Made by a program: the position numbers and the translations under genes. From Erysipelotrichaceae bacterium (GTDB lineage: Bacteria; Bacillota_I; Bacilli_A; Erysipelotrichales; Erysipelotrichaceae), in the NCBI GenBank assembly GCA_020026035.1, contig JAHHRC010000004.1, positions 1-42,895 of the forward strand: a stretch of DNA of 42,895 nucleotides, written 5' to 3'. Below, piece by piece: positions 41,925 to 42,895 of the stretch. The notes under the pieces are model-generated. The model saw only the letters and a list, made by a program, of their open reading frames with translations, was not told where the DNA came from and ran no database searches. Positions within the stretch are counted from its first letter, which is position 1. Every line of letters begins with the position of its first letter.

Positions 41925-41961
41925 AAAGACAGAAGAATAGGATTGCTCTTCTGTCTTTTTT
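41925..41961. terminator. Bidirectional terminator after der
   Basis: AAAGACAGAAGA (41925-41936) pairs perfectly with TCTTCTGTCTTT (41947-41958), with T runs on both strands; it serves der and the convergent phosphate-transporter gene. Confidence 0.9.
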
Positions 41962-41966
41962 CGTTG

Positions 41967-42895
41967 TTAGTGCAGTTCAGGTAGTTTGTATTTTGCAAAG
42001 AATGCATCGTAAGATTGTTTGAAGCTTTCATCCGTTTGGTTTTTCGTGTAAGAATGAAGTTCAAAGGTATCGTTACGAACTTCAATCAAACAAGCTGCGA
42101 TATTCGAACAATGATCACCAATGCGTTCTAAACTAGTAAGTAAATCACTCATAAGAAAATCGACTTCTTGATTACAACTTCCAGAAGAGAGACGATTTAC
42201 ATGACGTAACTTGATGGAAAAGGCGAGATGGTCAATCACTTGTTCAAGTGGTTCGATTTGTTTTGCAAGGTTTAGATCTTCCTTGCAATAGACTTCCGTT
42301 GTTAAAGATACGATTTCTGATACAGCGCGTGTATAGAGGTTTATTTCTTTGATGGCTTCATTTGAAATTTTGATCTTTGTATCGTGAACTTCTTTTGCGA
42401 TTCTTACAATGTGCATCGCATAGTCGGAGATTCGTTCAAAGTCATTTAGACAATACAACATAATCGATACCGAATGACTATCATGTCTAGTAAGGTCTTT
42501 TTGCGCAAGCTTAATTAGATAGGATCCAAGTTCATCCTGGTACGAATCAACAGATCGTTCCAATTGTTTTGCATGTGTTGCGATGTCTTCGTTGTAGGTA
42601 GTAAGTAAGGTGATTGAATGGTCTAAGGTTTGTTTTGCCATACGCGCCATATCTTTTGCGATTGTATAGCATTGTTCAACGGCAATCGATGGTGTTTCAA
42701 GTAAGCGTGAATCGATTAAAGGTTGCGTGTTTTCAACTTGTGTATCTTTGATGGTCATTGAGGCGAGTTTAACAAGTTGTGTTCCAAATGGCATTAAGAA
42801 GATCGATGAAACGATATTAAAGACCGTATGAATCAAGGCAATGCCAAAGATGGAAGCGGTTTGGTTAAGCAAAGTGAAGTGTAGGAATGCGTTTA
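41967..42895 (-). CDS. Na/Pi cotransporter family protein, C-terminal part with PhoU-like domain (partial)
   Basis: The frame is open to the window end, so the N-terminal part lies beyond 42895. The visible part begins with the end of a membrane domain (SIFGIALIHTVFNIVSSIFLMPFG), as in the last repeat of Na/Pi cotransporters (PF02690), and continues with two PhoU-like three-helix segments containing the FERISDYAMHI and LERIGDHCSNI motifs that usually bind metal. Such proteins import phosphate with sodium, and the PhoU part is thought to regulate them. A TTG at 42872 is not a real start because the membrane domain continues upstream. Confidence 0.88.
   Translation of the reverse strand, partial: NAFLHFTLLNQTASIFGIALIHTVFNIVSSIFLMPFGTQLVKLASMTIKDTQVENTQPLIDSRLLETPSIAVEQCYTIAKDMARMAKQTLDHSITLLTTYNEDIATHAKQLERSVDSYQDELGSYLIKLAQKDLTRHDSHSVSIMLYCLNDFERISDYAMHIVRIAKEVHDTKIKISNEAIKEINLYTRAVSEIVSLTTEVYCKEDLNLAKQIEPLEQVIDHLAFSIKLRHVNRLSSGSCNQEVDFLMSDLLTSLERIGDHCSNIAACLIEVRNDTFELHSYTKNQTDESFKQSYDAFFAKYKLPELH

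Noticed and set aside
1..42895. CRISPR array, tRNA or rRNA genes, prophage
   Set aside because: No regularly spaced repeats, tRNA-like CCA-ended cloverleaf region, rRNA segments or phage structural genes were noticed on either strand.

Overview
The window reads as chromosomal DNA of a low-GC, Gram-positive, probably anaerobic Firmicute. The gene content (superoxide reductase, CcpA, a T-box before tyrS, an FMN riboswitch before ribU, a comG operon, the MEP-pathway genes ispG and ispH) and gene order that partly follows Bacillus subtilis (murC-ytxG-ytxH-ccpA-tyrS; ispH-cshB-nfo; a metallo-hydrolase beside comG) point to Bacilli or Erysipelotrichia. I lean towards Erysipelotrichia, but this is inference and no rRNA is present to confirm it.

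Layout. 1-4.1 kb: rpsO, superoxide reductase, pnp, trmB. 4.1-9.3 kb: a lipoprotein with an acidic tail, a low-complexity protein coupled to murC, then two membrane/coiled-coil proteins (YtxG- and YtxH-like) coupled to ccpA. 9.3-10.8 kb: tyrosine T-box and tyrS. 10.9-15.2 kb: a secreted DUF4091/GH123-like lipoprotein, a second acidic-tailed lipoprotein and a MurJ/YtgP-type flippase. 15.3-25.8 kb: a complete class II lanthipeptide (lantibiotic) cluster. 25.8-32.6 kb: an unknown gene, rsuA, ispH (minus), a DEAD-box helicase with a structured leader, nfo, ispG (minus), rpmG and a metallo-beta-lactamase-fold hydrolase. 32.6-36.1 kb (minus): a seven-gene comG transformation-pseudopilus operon. 36.1-42.9 kb: efp with a long leader hairpin, an unknown membrane protein, FMN riboswitch-ribU, a tail-anchored unknown protein coupled to cmk and der, and the 3' part of a Na/Pi-cotransporter/PhoU gene (minus) that runs off the window end.

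The most interesting system is the lantibiotic cluster: lanR-lanK (sensing), lanA (one 79-residue precursor, core about 52 residues with 4 Cys and 11 Ser/Thr and a TxSxEC motif like the lipid II-binding ring of the lacticin 481/mersacidin groups), lanM (dehydratase-cyclase), an iron-sulfur-flavoprotein-like oxidoreductase with a CX2CX2CX5C cluster motif, lanF-lanE-lanG (self-protection ABC transporter) and lanT (C39 peptidase-exporter). The genes from the oxidoreductase to lanT are tightly spaced, most of them overlapping start-on-stop. The oxidoreductase is not a standard lantibiotic enzyme and is the best candidate for new chemistry. The cluster sits between a flippase gene and an rsuA-type gene that are near neighbours in several Firmicutes, and its codon use (more AGA and ATA) differs from the flanks, so it looks acquired.

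Other points worth attention: an EF-P whose tip loop has Met where Lys or Arg is usually found; structured leaders before efp and the DEAD-box helicase; non-ATG starts in three comG genes; and a sequence close to the streptococcal competence (cin) box before comGA.
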